This document shows positions 29,501 through 37,440 of a stretch of DNA of 64,000 nt, in pieces. Below the pieces are notes generated by a model. It saw only the letters and a list, made by a program, of their open reading frames with translations. It was not told the DNA's origin and did no database searches. The stretch spans positions 1 to 64,000 of the forward strand of contig NZ_FRBI01000027.1 in NCBI RefSeq assembly GCF_900142575.1, given 5' to 3'. Both the position numbers and the translations under genes were made by a program. Every line of letters starts with the position of its first letter. The stretch's first letter is position 1. The DNA is from Actinacidiphila paucisporea. Its GTDB lineage: Bacteria; Actinomycetota; Actinomycetes; Streptomycetales; Streptomycetaceae.

Positions 29501-30713
29501 CCTTCAGGCGCCATGTATCGGGGGCGCTGTCGTCCTTGACCAGTTCGGAGGAGTGCCCTTCCAGCACCAGCGAAGCGTTGTCATATTTCCAGCACTCGTC
29601 GTTCTTGCTGTCCTGGCCGTCGTCGTCGCAGTTGCCGTAGGTGCGCGTGATGTATGCGTCCGACGTGAGGGTGAATCCCTCCCCGAGTTGGGTGGCCTGG
29701 TTGTTGGTCGTAGCCGTCTTGCCGTCCACGCTTCCCGAGTCGTACGACAGGCCGATCGACGGCGCGGGGCCAGCCGCGGCAGCCGGCACCGCCAGGGGGT
29801 AGGACCAGGTGAACGAACCGGAGGAACCGCCCGCCGCCCAAGTGGATGACGCCGACATCGGAGTCGCCGAATAGTTGCCCGAGCCGGAGGGTGACTCGCC
29901 TCCGGAACCCGACGCCTCGGCCGCAAAGACCATCGGAGCAGCGGCCGTCCGTGCCGTCGTCGTACCAGGTGCGGCGGTCAGCGACACATCGGCGGTGAGG
30001 GTCTGCGTGGCCAGGTCGTTGTGCGAGACGAGCGGCGCCGGTGTACGGCACCCCGCGTCCCGCGGGCGGGTCAGTACGCAGCCCGGAAGCTGGACCAGTC
30101 GCAGTCGGCTTCCCCAGCCGCCGCCGAAGGCCGAAGCGAACCGCCCGTAGCCCACATCCAGCCGGGCCGCGCCGGGAGTCGCAGCGGTTGCCTGGAACAG
30201 CACGCCCTTGATGCCGGCCGCGTCCGCTGCTGTCTGGCCGAGAGAAGTCACGCGGACTTGGCCCGCTGCGGATTTGCCATCTCCGCGCGACACGCTGATC
30301 GGCATCCCACCTGCCGTCAGACGAGCGGCCGATCCGCCCGACAGGACGCCGGTGGCCGATCCGGCGGCAGGCCAGTGGACTTCCTGCTCGGTAGCGGCGC
30401 GCTTGCCCGCGCTCACCTGGGCGTCCCGTGCCGCCTTCAGATGGGCACGGGCGACGCCTCCGCCACGCCCGGGCTCCGAGGACAGCTTCCCCGCCCGGTA
30501 GGTCGGCGCGTCCGGTCGGCCGAGTCCGCCGGGAGCGGGGTGCGCCTGCGCGACCTGCACCAGGCCCGCCGGGAGCACAAGCGCGAACGACACCGCCACC
30601 ACAAGCGGCATGCGCCGCGCCCGCATGCGTGTCAGAGAGCGTTGTGCGCGGCCGACGAGCGCGCCGTGCAGCAAGGTGGTACGCATCCAGCGATTCTTGC
30701 GACCGGCGGTCAC
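23571..30713 (-). CDS. RHS/YD-repeat polymorphic toxin with HINT domain and GIY-YIG-like tip
   Basis: This 2380-residue secreted protein starts at GTG 30713, with GGAGG seven bases upstream. It has a basic head plus signal peptide (MPLVVAVSFALVLPAGL, to about residue 53) and a SpvB-like N-terminal half. YD repeats run from about 1150 to 1910 and end in the RHS core hallmark (GRFISVDPLLDTSDG ... DNNPTTNSDPTGLL). A pretoxin HINT domain covers about 2112-2252, starting at CSHSFVADTEVELADG and ending at TPVLVHNDG. The last ~125 residues form the toxin tip. There YVLVDRNNVPYYSG, SVQRRHS and SRLLEQRMTDHF follow the GIY-YIG nuclease order (Y, Y/G, R/H, E). HINT cleavage probably releases the tip. 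Confidence 0.92.
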   Translation of the reverse strand: MTAGRKNRWMRTTLLHGALVGRAQRSLTRMRARRMPLVVAVSFALVLPAGLVQVAQAHPAPGGLGRPDAPTYRAGKLSSEPGRGGGVARAHLKAARDAQVSAGKRAATEQEVHWPAAGSATGVLSGGSAARLTAGGMPISVSRGDGKSAAGQVRVTSLGQTAADAAGIKGVLFQATAATPGAARLDVGYGRFASAFGGGWGSRLRLVQLPGCVLTRPRDAGCRTPAPLVSHNDLATQTLTADVSLTAAPGTTTARTAAAPMVFAAEASGSGGESPSGSGNYSATPMSASSTWAAGGSSGSFTWSYPLAVPAAAAGPAPSIGLSYDSGSVDGKTATTNNQATQLGEGFTLTSDAYITRTYGNCDDDGQDSKNDECWKYDNASLVLEGHSSELVKDDSAPDTWRLKDDDASTVTHSTGAANGDEGDSGSGMDGAGEYWTVTTGDGTKYVFGLNKLPGAGTERTNSVWTVPIFGDDAGEPGYGDGSSFSSRSLNQAWRWNLDYVVDVHGNAATYWYTPETNYYGKNGATTGTAAYVRAGHLDKILYGQRSDTLFTAKASDQVVFTYAERCFADDCSSLTKDTADHWPDVPFDAVCAKDADCRATAPAFFTRKRLTSIETSAWLAASNTYDGVDKWDFAEEFLDPGDIGDTSDQSLVLDSIVHTGEGGSDSIALKPVTFTYRPLANRVDATDDILPLSRYRIDTITSETGAITTVTLAPADCVRGSVMPAAEDNDDKACFPQYWHVNGSEDASLDWFQKYPVKAVVTTDSTKGFGEGVEHSYSYAQPGWAYNDDPFTPQDERTWSDFRGFGTVTETTGAGGTTQSRTVSLYMLGLDGDKRKDTSATRSATVTGIEFPSLTIPDLVDSRPYAGAKREQITYNGSSPVSVTVSEPWSKKTATQHKSYADIEAYYVRTAKTSTNTYLTVSQTWRTRTVSTTYDSYGMVATTDDSGDTAKSGDEACTRNWYARNAATAITSLVSRTRTVARPCSVADADLNLPATKATRGDVLSDTATVFDDTAATTWSPDQSPTKGEATWSGRPSGYPALASGGERNPSGWQTLVRTVYDDSTAAGLGRPVTMKDVQGHTSTTSYVPVAAGPTTQTTVTGPPTAASPNGQTIVTDFDPERGKTVKTTGVDGKVSEATYDALGRITATWLTNRRRILHQAANYVYAYHPDNTAPSWQSTGTLKADGTTYNTVYTFYDFLLRPLQTQSPTPNGGRLVTDTRYDTRGLAYETYADIFDPANTPSGIYARAEYGGAPKQTETVYDGAGRATTSTLLIFGVQQWSTTTSYTGDSTAVTGLDGGSAVRTITDALGRNTEERRYAGTSPADVQYGSGVGTAYTATKFTYTLDGGPSTVTSPDGAQWSYTYDLYGRQTKAVDPDAGTTTTGYTDLDQVSWTKDAEGRVVISAYDELGRLTGTWTAPAGADLTSTSEEQIPANQLTGRTYDTPVVGQPSSSTRYVGGSASGKAYTSKVTAYDSLNRATATELDLPAGDPLVTSGAVTSALAVSTAYNTDGTQQFVKTPAAGGLPSETVETRYNGFGLPTTLQGTSGYVNGTSYSPLGQVSQLDLATSAAAGIKHMFVTNTFQDGTDRLKLSKVTDQTHPYEIQELNYDYDDAGNVTHIFDPTTLGGTGKADNQCFGYDGYDRMTEAWTPAAADCSTANRTATSLGGASPYWTSYTYTDGGLRSTQTTHTAAGSTLATYCYNNASHPHGLTAVIPSAACAGAPTQYTYDATGNTQTRPKGTSTETLGWNAENRLASVKVPSGTTTDTTNYLYDADGTLLIRSDDSGETVLYLDGVTEVHLKKSGTTTYWAQRTYTLFGATVAVRTNQPGQPTLSWTAGDPHGTGSLAVTATGTDQVVTKRYTTPFGAPRTGGTGTWPDDKGFLGKPQDNTTGLTYIGARAYDTTTGRFISVDPLLDTSDGQSLNGYAYADNNPTTNSDPTGLLCVRGDCNAPGAGLNGGNGPAPGDDLYDENVDYCNKHDCDRDGDPNASNGPTKDIVGDPLPPLPANNRATFLRMYNLQLQVSIKYHMRPHMESQKWAAAMQGCIETDACTAGESRAYMWAFLVALAHEDPSIVMASARSMGGGFAEFSGFSVLGSEKDLSLFKGRFCSHSFVADTEVELADGQTKDIEDVEVGDKVVTTDPDTGKTAVRPVIATIITDHDKNFTDLTVKAGSTSASIVATDTHPFWVVNEGRWVDAGDLTPGMQLRDDAGQAVPVLAARHFVQQQRTYDLTIDDLHTYYVLAGQTPVLVHNDGGAGFDLNKLDRPGYSNYVLVDRNNVPYYSGMFGPNESPASVQRRHSGTWNRYDPANGDRMDVFPGTRTYGQSRLLEQRMTDHFGTYIGEDGTNYRGNRQNPMDSKKEPGYLAYERYKNGGCP

Positions 30714-30830
30714 TACTGTGCCTCCATACGGTGGGACGTGGAAGGTCTGCCGAACAGGAGGTCCTCGACCGCTCCAGGCGGCCGGTCGGACCTCCCCCCC
30801 GGCCGATACTGCGTTGTCATCCTCAGCACG

Positions 30831-33800
30831 TCAGCCTCCGACCGTTGCGCTGATCTGTTCTTCGCCTGCCATGGCGCCGGCCCAGATCCGCACGTCGGAA
30901 ACGGTGCCGGGCAGGTAGTGGCCCCAGCCCGTGCCCGACGGTGCCTCGCCGACAGCCAGGTCGCCGGTCCCCGCGACCCGCGCGAAGACCGGGTCGCCGC
31001 CGGTTTGCACCGCGCCCACATACAGCCGCACCACAGCGCTCTGCGCATCGAATACACCGGTGACCTGCACAGGTGTGTCCAGCGTGGCCACGTCTTCCGA
31101 AACCGCCCCGGTGAACGTCCCGTCCGTGTTCAGGCGACCGAAGTGCCACAGTCCGATCGGGGCGGTGCCGTCGTGGGCCACCAGTTCGTACCAAAGTCCC
31201 CACGAAGACCCGTCTGCGCTGCGCTGGCCGACGATCTGAGCGCTGTAGCCGTCCGGTTTGGACGCCAGCACTGCGCCGTCGAGCGCGACGCTGGACGTCA
31301 CGGTGAACGACCCTGCCTCGTCCACGACCCGGCCCGCCGAGGTGGCCGCAGCGTTCGTGCCGTCCAATAGCAGCCCGTCGCCAGTCAGCGACGCACCACC
31401 GCTGAGGCTCAGGGGGCGCCCGTATCCGGAGGTGGTGTCCACCACCGTGGTGCCGGTCTGGCCGTCGGGCTGCCAGGAGGCGACGAGTTCGACCTGGCTG
31501 TTGCCCTGGTCGTCCAGCATGCGGGCCTCGGTGGCGATCTCCTGGTCGGTCAGGGCCCGTTGCCAGACCTTCGCCTCGTCGATGCTGCCGTCGAAGTAGT
31601 CGACCTGGCTGCCGCTCCAGCTGTCGCGGCCGAACTGCAGCGGCTTGTTGTACGCGGCGGCTGCGACAGCCGGCACGGACGCCTGAAGGATGCCGTTGAC
31701 GTACAGCGACAGGGTCTTGGCCTGCGCGTCGTACCGTCCCGTGACGTAGGTCCATGCCCCGGGCACCGGTTTGACCGTGGAACGCGCCTTGCTCCACGTA
31801 CACGTTGTGCTGGTGGGGCATGAGTAGATCCGCATGCTCCAGTCGTTGACCCCGTCCGCGGCGTAGGCGAGGTAGAAGGGGCTGACCGAGCTGTCGTCCT
31901 GGCTGGCGATGGCCATCGTGCGTACCGTGCTGGTGTCCAGCCGGACCCAGGCCGAGACGGTGTAAGAGGCGCGGACGTCGATGACGGGCTTGGGCGTCTC
32001 GGCGAACCCGGCCGCCCCGTCCAGATGCAGACCGCGGTCAGCGGTGGTGCCGCCCGAGCTGCCCGCGGTGGGGATATCGCCCCGGCGGCCGAAGCCGTCG
32101 CGCGCGGCGCCTGTCGCCGACACGGCGGCATTGTCCTGCTCGGCCGCCACCGTGCTGGACGAGTCGAGCGCTGCACCACTCGCCTCGTCGAAGTGCCACT
32201 GGCCGGCCGGGCCCTGACCCGCGGCCACAACGAAGTCCTTCACCGTCTCGGCACCCCACCGGCCAAGGCTGTCCTCGCCTCGCACCTCAAGGTGGTACGT
32301 CCCGGGAATCTGCGGCGTGATCGGCGTACTGGTCGCGCCTGTTGCCAACACATGCCAGGTGTCCGACGATGACAGCTTGTACTCGAAAGCCTTGTCCGTA
32401 TCACCGGTCGCCGCCGTGAACTTCACCGTCCCCTGCACACCTGGGCCGCCACCCGGGATGCAGGAATTCGCCAGGCACTCGGTGTACGTGCTGACGAAGG
32501 CCACCGTGGGAGCCTTGGGCGCGGTCGGATCGACCGTGAAGTAACACGACCACCCGGAAAAAGCGGTTTGCACGAAAGACGCCTGATTATCCTCGTACGA
32601 CAGAGTTTGGGCGCGCAGTCGATACGACACACCCTCGCTGAGCGCAGGCGCGCTGACGGTCTGCTGCACGTTGTCCCCGACGAATCCGGAAGTCGGTCGC
32701 AGCAGATCGGCGATCGCCGGACCCCAGACCGTCCCGTTCCATTTCTCCACCCGCCACCGCACCCTCAGCCGGGCACCGGACTCGCCGCCGGCCGCGGTCT
32801 GCGGGCGGCCGGCGATCAGCGGAGTCGGGTCGGATACCGTCTGCGGCTCGAGGTAGTTCGTATGACACACGGGGCTCGAGCCCGACACGATGCCGACGTC
32901 CGTCGGGAGCGCAGGCTGGCCGACGAAGGTCACCGAGAGAACCGCGTCGTTCTTGAACCGCTTCCACGCCGACGTGTCGCTCTCGTCGTGCGCCCGCAAC
33001 TCCAGCGTCAGCTTGGCGAATTTCCCCGCGGCGAAGCTCGCCACTGTCGGAGTGAGATTCTCGTTCGTCTCCGCCGAGTTGTCCGAGAACTCGATCGGAG
33101 CCGCCGGCGAGTCGGGATCACAGGACGAACCACGGCCCGCGGAGAAATCCCGGTCCACCATCATGTCCATCTCTCTGGGCCGGGAATCCCAGATGGTGGA
33201 GGAGTAGATGTTGTCCGTCCGCTCCAGATCCGTCCACCTCGCATCGCACTGGAACGCCCACGGCGACGTCACCCGGAACGTGGCGCCGAGAACCGTCTTC
33301 CCCTTCAACGCGCCCGGCGCGAACTGGAAGTACAGCCGCTGCGTATAACCCGGCCCGCAGTAGTAGCCGTTCCACGTACCGCAGTGGCCGTCGCCCTCCC
33401 CCCTGCCGTCCGACCCATTGCCCCAGTTGTAGGAGGCGTAGCCGTCGCTGCGCAGCAACGTGTGCTCGGCTACGCCACTGCTGAGCGAAACATCCGGATC
33501 GATGAACAGCGGGAAGGCCGCCGTGTCCGTGGTAGACAGCAGATCGGCGTCGGGCACGAGGGTCAGGGAGTCACTGTCCACCGCAGCCGGCGCCGCCGCG
33601 ACATTCGCCCCCGGGGCAGGACCGGACGCACCGTCGGCTGCTTCGGCGGCCGGATCCGCACCCGGGACAGTGGTCTCGGCGCGCGCCGCTCCAGCCCGTG
33701 ATGCCTGGCCGGTCGCGGACGGTCCTTGCTCCCCAGCCTCACCGGTGGAGTCCCACACCAGGGCCGGCGGTGAGGTGAACACGTCCTGCCCGTCGGGAGC

Positions 33801-34478
33801 CACCGCGCTCAACCCGCCACCGGCCGTGGACCGCACACTCAGACCGTCAGCACTCATCCCGAACCGGATCCGCCGCACCTTCGGGTCGGCCGCCGCAGCA
33901 GGGGTCTTGACGACCAGCACCTCGCGATAACCCTCCACCGAGGCCGTCATCCGCAGATCGACACCCGGCAGCACATCGGCGTACACCGCACTGTCACCGT
34001 CCAGCGTCGGCACCGGCAAAGCTCCCGGCCATGCGAGCGCCAGCGACCTCCCGTTCCGGCCGATGGACACCAGCGGTTGCGTAGCCCCACCACCGGAGAA
34101 CCGCAGATCCACCACCGACGCCCCCGGCGCTACGCTGCCGTCCGCCTGCTGATGCAGCGTCGCGTCAGGCGCCACCCACGCACCGTCAGAGCGCTTCACA
34201 CGCACCGGGGTCGTCGACTGATCGAGAGTGAAGCTGAACCCGTCCGGATTCGCGTACGTCGTCGTACTCTCCGTACGCTGCCCCACCACCTCGACCTGCC
34301 GACCAGAGCCCTGAGCCTGCTCAAGCGCCAGCTCCGCCTCCGACAACGCCGGCGCCGGCGCCGCATCATCAGCCGAAGCCGCCAGCGGCGACGCCCCCCA
34401 CAGCAGTGCTCCTACAACCCCGGCCACCACAAGGCGACCCCAGGCATGCCCCAGTACACGCACGTGCACAACCCCCAC
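30831..34478 (-). CDS. Secreted LamG-domain surface protein, partner of the RHS toxin
   Basis: This 1215-residue protein starts at GTG 34478, though later GTG codons are possible. It has a signal peptide ending ASADDA near residue 36. A DNRLRE-like beta domain covers about 330-510 (LLRSDGYASYNWGNG, TQRLYFQFAPGALKG). Fibronectin-like repeats come next, then a concanavalin/LamG domain (about 815-985, LHLDGAAGFAE through FDGSIDEAKVWQRAL) and a second related domain to the end (VRIWAG near the C terminus). Genes of this build commonly precede RHS toxins in Streptomyces. The gap to the RHS start is 117 bp on the same strand. It may act as a surface scaffold or adhesin. Confidence 0.88.
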   Translation of the reverse strand: MGVVHVRVLGHAWGRLVVAGVVGALLWGASPLAASADDAAPAPALSEAELALEQAQGSGRQVEVVGQRTESTTTYANPDGFSFTLDQSTTPVRVKRSDGAWVAPDATLHQQADGSVAPGASVVDLRFSGGGATQPLVSIGRNGRSLALAWPGALPVPTLDGDSAVYADVLPGVDLRMTASVEGYREVLVVKTPAAAADPKVRRIRFGMSADGLSVRSTAGGGLSAVAPDGQDVFTSPPALVWDSTGEAGEQGPSATGQASRAGAARAETTVPGADPAAEAADGASGPAPGANVAAAPAAVDSDSLTLVPDADLLSTTDTAAFPLFIDPDVSLSSGVAEHTLLRSDGYASYNWGNGSDGRGEGDGHCGTWNGYYCGPGYTQRLYFQFAPGALKGKTVLGATFRVTSPWAFQCDARWTDLERTDNIYSSTIWDSRPREMDMMVDRDFSAGRGSSCDPDSPAAPIEFSDNSAETNENLTPTVASFAAGKFAKLTLELRAHDESDTSAWKRFKNDAVLSVTFVGQPALPTDVGIVSGSSPVCHTNYLEPQTVSDPTPLIAGRPQTAAGGESGARLRVRWRVEKWNGTVWGPAIADLLRPTSGFVGDNVQQTVSAPALSEGVSYRLRAQTLSYEDNQASFVQTAFSGWSCYFTVDPTAPKAPTVAFVSTYTECLANSCIPGGGPGVQGTVKFTAATGDTDKAFEYKLSSSDTWHVLATGATSTPITPQIPGTYHLEVRGEDSLGRWGAETVKDFVVAAGQGPAGQWHFDEASGAALDSSSTVAAEQDNAAVSATGAARDGFGRRGDIPTAGSSGGTTADRGLHLDGAAGFAETPKPVIDVRASYTVSAWVRLDTSTVRTMAIASQDDSSVSPFYLAYAADGVNDWSMRIYSCPTSTTCTWSKARSTVKPVPGAWTYVTGRYDAQAKTLSLYVNGILQASVPAVAAAAYNKPLQFGRDSWSGSQVDYFDGSIDEAKVWQRALTDQEIATEARMLDDQGNSQVELVASWQPDGQTGTTVVDTTSGYGRPLSLSGGASLTGDGLLLDGTNAAATSAGRVVDEAGSFTVTSSVALDGAVLASKPDGYSAQIVGQRSADGSSWGLWYELVAHDGTAPIGLWHFGRLNTDGTFTGAVSEDVATLDTPVQVTGVFDAQSAVVRLYVGAVQTGGDPVFARVAGTGDLAVGEAPSGTGWGHYLPGTVSDVRIWAGAMAGEEQISATVGG

Positions 34479-35202
34479 CCCTGCCCCCGCCGTTCACGCG
34501 GACCCCAGCCGGATCCTGAGGCACAGGCAATGCACACGTCAAGGGTGCCCCAACAGGGAGCAACGGCCGTCCGGGCCATCGGCACACGCGCCCTGACAGC
34601 CCGGAAGACAGCGTGCCCGCCGCGACCGTCCGTGCCGAGTCACGAAGTGACCTGCTCCTATGTCTGGCACATGCCATCGGCGCAGCCTCGCACCGCCGCA
34701 AGGACCGTGCCGGCATCCGGCGGGAAGCCGCTTCGATAAACCCGCCAACTCCGCCGGACAAGCGCCAGCAGGACACAGCCCAACCGCCCTGGACGGACCC
34801 ATATCAGCACCCACCCGGCACGCTCCGCGGCGGAGATGCGCCTTGTCTGATATGGACAACTCCCGCGGCCGCCGCTCCGCCTTGCGTGGTAAACACCGGG
34901 CTTCCGAACCCACCGCTGATCCGCCCGCTCGACCGAACGGCTGTCATCGACAGGCGGCTGTCCGCAGCCACCATCCCGTGCCGACGGGAAGGACCCGCCG
35001 CGCTCCCGCTGTCCCGATGCGCTCCCCCCGCGCACCCGATCCGACACTCCACCGCCCCCGATCGGGCGAGCCACCATAAATCCGCAGGTCAGGAGGATGA
35101 CGGACCGAGCGCAGCATCAAGCACAAACCCTTGGCCAACGCACTACGTGCGCAGATCCCCGGCGCCCGATCTGCCCGTTTCCCGCGAGCCGCCAAAACAA
35201 GA
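34479..35202. other. Intergenic region, right end of unit B
   Basis: About 720 bp upstream of the LamG gene. Several overlapping frames exist on both strands, but none has a ribosome binding site, a family pattern or consistent codon use. The promoter of the LamG-RHS-immunity operon must lie here. No distinct promoter motif could be fixed by eye. Confidence 0.5.
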
Positions 35203-35232
35203 AACCCCAGGGTCAGGGCCTGATCTGGGGTT
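35203..35232 (-). terminator. tRNA-Thr-linked terminator hairpin, copy 3
   Basis: AACCCCAG near 35203 pairs with CTGGGGTT at 35225-35232, with a longer imperfect stem through GGTCAGGGCCTGAT. It has the same position relative to the tRNA 3' end as the hairpins at 8994 and 21619. Confidence 0.7.
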
Positions 35233-35237
35233 CATCG

Positions 35238-35290
35238 TGGAGCCGCCTTCGGGATTCGAACCCGAGACCTACGCATTACGAGACCGTGAG
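35238..35290 (-). repeat. tRNA-Thr(CGU) 3' half / att site, copy 3
   Basis: This is the same 45-bp fragment as at 21654, with the CCA end encoded. Identity with copy 1 extends through ACCGTGAG, so copies 1 and 3 share a core about 8 bp longer than copy 2. It is the boundary between the RHS unit and the defence-island unit. Confidence 0.8.
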
Positions 35291-35299
35291 GGATCGTGT

Positions 35300-35421
35300 T
35301 GCCCGGTGTTGCGTGGTACCGCCTCGTGACGTTTCTGCTGATCAGAACAGGCGCACCGGGTTGAGCCGTGCCGCCCCGTGCTGCGCCGTCCATAGGCGTC
35401 TGTCCACCGGCTGTCCACCGG
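35300..35421. repeat. att right-arm region with paired repeat, copy 3
   Basis: This arm holds TACCGCCTC, TTCTGCTGATCAGAACAGG, then GTTGAGCCGTGCCGCCCCGT, and ends with TGTCCACCGG twice (35401-35410, 35412-35421). The ending pair equals that at 8912. The GTTGAGCCGTGCCG block is clearly related to 61724-61740. Confidence 0.55.
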
Positions 35422-35551
35422 CACATCTCGTCGGTCGCCACGTAGTGACCACCTGCTGCCTCACTGGCACCACAGAAGGCCGTCCGGCCACTCGGACTAC
35501 CGTGATTGTCGAGATTCGACAATCACCCGGCACGCGGGTACTCCGTCATAG

Positions 35552-36113
35552 GGCGGCGAGCCCGGCCAGATCACGCAGTGCCACCTGTGGTTCCCCGAGA
35601 CGAGGGTGCAGGTCGCGGCGGGGCAGGAGCGGGTGCTGCCGGTGCTGGTGATAACGCTCGGGTTCTCCCGGTTCATGGCCGCCACGATGATCCCGACCCG
35701 GCAGGGTGGCGACATCCTGTCGGGCATGTGGTCGCTGATCCACGGCATCGGCCGCGTCACCCGAACCCTGGTCTGGGACCGCGAGGCGGCCATCGCCGGA
35801 ACCGGACGGGTGACAGTACCGGCCGCCGCTTTCGCGGGACGCTGGCCACTAAGATCAAACTGGCCTCTCCCCCGCGACCCCGAATACAAGGGACTGGTCG
35901 AGCGCAACAGCCAGTACCTGGAGACCTCCTTCCTGCCGGTCCGCCAGTTCGCCTCCCCGGCGGACTTCAACGGCCAGCTGGACCAGTGGCTGCTGCGGGC
36001 CAACACCCGCACCGTCCGCTCGATCCAGGGCCGACGGGCGGACCTGCTGGAGACCGACTACCTGTCGATGCTGCCGCTGCCGCCGGTCACCCCGCCGGTC
36101 GGCCTGGACCACC
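35552..36113 (+). pseudogene. IS21-family IstA transposase fragment
   Basis: The frame reads GEPGQITQCHLWFPE, then LPVLVITLGFSRFMAATMIP, TLVWDREAAI and EYKGLVERNSQYLETSFLP. This is the rve/DDE core of an IS21-like IstA protein. Both the N-terminal helix-turn-helix part and the end are missing, no IstB follows, and the frame runs on into unrelated sequence. It lies right next to att copy 3, so it is probably a remnant trapped at the element edge. Confidence 0.75.
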
Positions 36114-36394
36114 TTCTCTGCACTAAGTCAAGCGCATGGGTCAGGGGATTGAGGCGAGCCGTGGCAGGCGGCCTTGGCTCCGAGGGCGAGCAGGATCACT
36201 GCGGGTCGGGAATGAGAACGGCCTTGGAAACACTGAGGGCTGCGTCACGAGCGCGGCTCACACCAGCACGCCCAGCGACAGGGAGTAGGGGCGTAGCGGG
36301 GCTGGCTCAGATGAGCTACCGTCAAATACACGCCCACGGGCGCCACGTCCACGGACATTCAGACCTACGGGTCCTCTCCCTACGAGGAGTTCGC

Positions 36395-36868
36395 GTGCTT
36401 ACGCTCACGCCCATCGAACGCGACATGCACCGCCTTCTGCGCTCCCTTGCGAAGGCTGGCGACCCGGTCGACCCGTTTTCCGCCTGCATCGGCTACAAGG
36501 AATTCGTTCAGCGCGTTGACCCGCACGGCTTGGACCCCTACACGTCGCAGGGTCAGATGCGCGGGCTGTACCCGAAGCTCGGCCACATCAGCGTCTACGA
36601 GCATCAGCACGGTCGGCCGCTGCTGTCGGCGCTTGTCATTCGCAAGGCAACCGGCCGACCTGGGAACGGCTTTGCCGAGCTGGCGTCACAGCTCGGCTTC
36701 GAAGCCGCCGAGGATGCTGGGTTTTGGGAGCATCAGGTGGCGCAGACCGTGCGCTTCTGGTCGGCCGACGACCCGGTCATGCTGATGGACTCCGCGATGG
36801 ACCAGGTGTTGAAGGATCTTGACTCGATCAAGCGCGCCGTACGCCGGCTCGCCGCGAGGACGCCCTAG
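36395..36868 (+). CDS. Hypothetical protein
   Basis: This 157-residue protein is not recognised. GTG 36395 is preceded by GAGGAG at a good distance, which separates it from the IstA remnant in the same frame. The sequence (LTLTPIERDMHRLLRSLAKAG, YTSQGQMRGLYPKLGHISVYEHQHGRPLLSALV) suggests a compact alpha/beta fold. Similar short proteins in Streptomyces are annotated only as hypothetical. The region 36114-36394 between it and the IstA remnant contains nothing recognisable. Confidence 0.6.
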   Translation: MLTLTPIERDMHRLLRSLAKAGDPVDPFSACIGYKEFVQRVDPHGLDPYTSQGQMRGLYPKLGHISVYEHQHGRPLLSALVIRKATGRPGNGFAELASQLGFEAAEDAGFWEHQVAQTVRFWSADDPVMLMDSAMDQVLKDLDSIKRAVRRLAARTP

Positions 36869-36968
36869 CGTCGGGAGGCAGTCCGCGAGGCAGCTACCGG
36901 CCGGCCGCTCATCCGTTGTATCCGCGCAGTGCTAGGCGCACCTGACGGCACGCCATCGGCGGCTACAT

Positions 36969-37256
36969 TCATCGAGTTGTCTCGCCGCCGGTACCGCCCG
37001 GTGGGCCGGATGGCGGCGTGGGGTTGCCGCCACGGTAGGTGGAGTAAAGGACGACCGCGGTGCCGGTGACCATGCCGGCGCTCGGGCCGATCAACCCATA
37101 TAGCAGCCCGGTGATGATGAGCAGCGCGAGAAACGCGATCAGATCCAGCACGCGCTCGGCGAGGGATGGCCGGCCCGGCACTGTCAGCCCGGGAATGGGG
37201 GACTTGGCGGTTGTAGTGGTGCAGGGTTCTGGGGGATCCGGCGGCAGGCTCTTCAT
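36969..37256 (-). CDS. Small membrane protein, hypothetical
   Basis: This 95-residue protein has a proline-rich N terminus, one long or two short membrane segments (VLDLIAFLALLIITGLLYGL and GMVTGTAVVLYSTY) and a G/P-rich tail. Such proteins are common and uncharacterised in Streptomyces mobile DNA. The start is uncertain because no strong ribosome binding site precedes ATG 37256. Confidence 0.45.
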   Translation of the reverse strand: MKSLPPDPPEPCTTTTAKSPIPGLTVPGRPSLAERVLDLIAFLALLIITGLLYGLIGPSAGMVTGTAVVLYSTYRGGNPTPPSGPPGGTGGETTR

Positions 37257-37440
37257 AACTACAAGTTAAATCAGCGCCGTTGGCAGGCACCATGTGTCAC
37301 GAACGAGTGTGGACAGCAGTGGGCTGTGGACAAACACACGCGGTTATTCCGCCGTGTCCGCCGGTGTTCGCGGAAGTCCGCGTCTGTACCGCGGCGAGAC
37401 TCTAGCCTGGCTGTCCGTCACCACGCCTTGGGGGAAGCAC

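Noticed and set aside
24498..29849. Two long plus-strand frames (748 and 609 residues)
   Set aside because: They are antisense to the RHS gene, whose frame has clear YD repeats and the RHS core. The antisense composition is low-complexity V/G/A/R.
30823..31821. 332-residue minus-strand frame
   Set aside because: It is a shifted frame of the LamG gene, which has coherent domains in the chosen frame.
34613..35100. Several overlapping frames of 80-240 residues
   Set aside because: They occupy all frames equally, lack ribosome binding sites and show no recognisable protein pattern.
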